From assembly GCF_000227465.1 (NCBI RefSeq), contig NC_016047.1, forward strand, positions 1,902,857-1,966,856: a stretch of 64,000 bases of DNA, written 5' to 3'. How positions within the stretch are numbered: the first letter of the stretch is position 1; each line of letters begins with the position of its first letter. Below are positions 63,995 to 64,000 of the stretch, piece by piece. The position numbers were made by a program, and so were the translations under genes. The notes below the pieces were generated by a model that was not told where the DNA came from, searched no databases, and worked only from the letters and a program-made list of their open reading frames with translations. Origin of the DNA: Bacillus spizizenii TU-B-10. GTDB taxonomy: Bacteria; Bacillota; Bacilli; Bacillales; Bacillaceae.

Positions 63995-64000
63995 AGGGAG
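63993..64000 (+). promoter_or_regulatory. Ribosome binding site of the next, unseen + strand gene
   Basis: AAAGGGAG at the very end of the window, 20 bases after the -10 box at 63968-63973. It implies a start codon a few bases beyond 64000. Confidence 0.6.

Overview
This window is part of a Bacillus subtilis-group chromosome. It covers the distal two thirds of the pks (bacillaene) megasynthase locus and the housekeeping genes downstream. The gene order (pksJ end, pksL, pksM, pksN, pksR, pksS, ymzB, ymaE, aprX), the protein lengths and the recognisable PksS and AprX sequences all support this. From memory, PksS and AprX differ from strain 168 at a few percent of positions, so a close relative (another subspecies or sister species) fits better than 168 itself; an alignment would settle this.

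Positions 1-59599 (+ strand) hold five collinear giant genes with almost no intergenic DNA: the 3' part of pksJ, then pksL, pksM, pksN and pksR. They encode 15 ketosynthase (KS), 18 carrier-protein, 9 dehydratase-type (one is an enoyl isomerase), 9 ketoreductase (KR) and 2 C-methyltransferase (MT) domains, one condensation-adenylation pair and one thioesterase. No acyltransferase is fused to any module, so this is a trans-AT synthase loaded by separate proteins outside the window. Module order read from the sequence: PksJ KS-DH-KR-ACP-ACP / KS-KR-ACP / KS0; PksL DH-ACP / KS-DH-KR-ACP / KS-ACP-ACP (beta-branching) / KS-KR-ACP / KS0; PksM DH-ACP / KS-DH-KR-MT-ACP / KS-KR-ACP / KS-ACP; PksN C-A-PCP / KS-DH-KR-ACP / KS-DH-KR-ACP / KS-DH-KR; PksR MT-ACP / KS0-EI-ACP / KS-ACP-TE. 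Three modules are split between proteins (PksJ|PksL, PksL|PksM, PksN|PksR). A strong hairpin ends the operon.

Positions 59642-63794 (- strand) hold pksS (cytochrome P450 that finishes bacillaene), ymzB (small protein behind a SigB-like promoter), ymaE (degenerate metallo-beta-lactamase fold with an N-terminal zinc ribbon) and aprX (intracellular subtilisin-like protease). The last 200 bases are a divergent regulatory region in which a LexA (SOS) operator sits inside a + strand promoter for a gene beyond the window and beside the start point of a - strand promoter facing aprX.

The large system is the known bacillaene assembly line, not a new one. The most useful secondary observations are a duplicated block of roughly 6 kb that carries a gene boundary with it, a tandem ACP pair identical over 48 residues with only synonymous changes, a gene break inside a KR-MT linker that is intact in the PksM paralogue, and the SOS-type divergent promoter.
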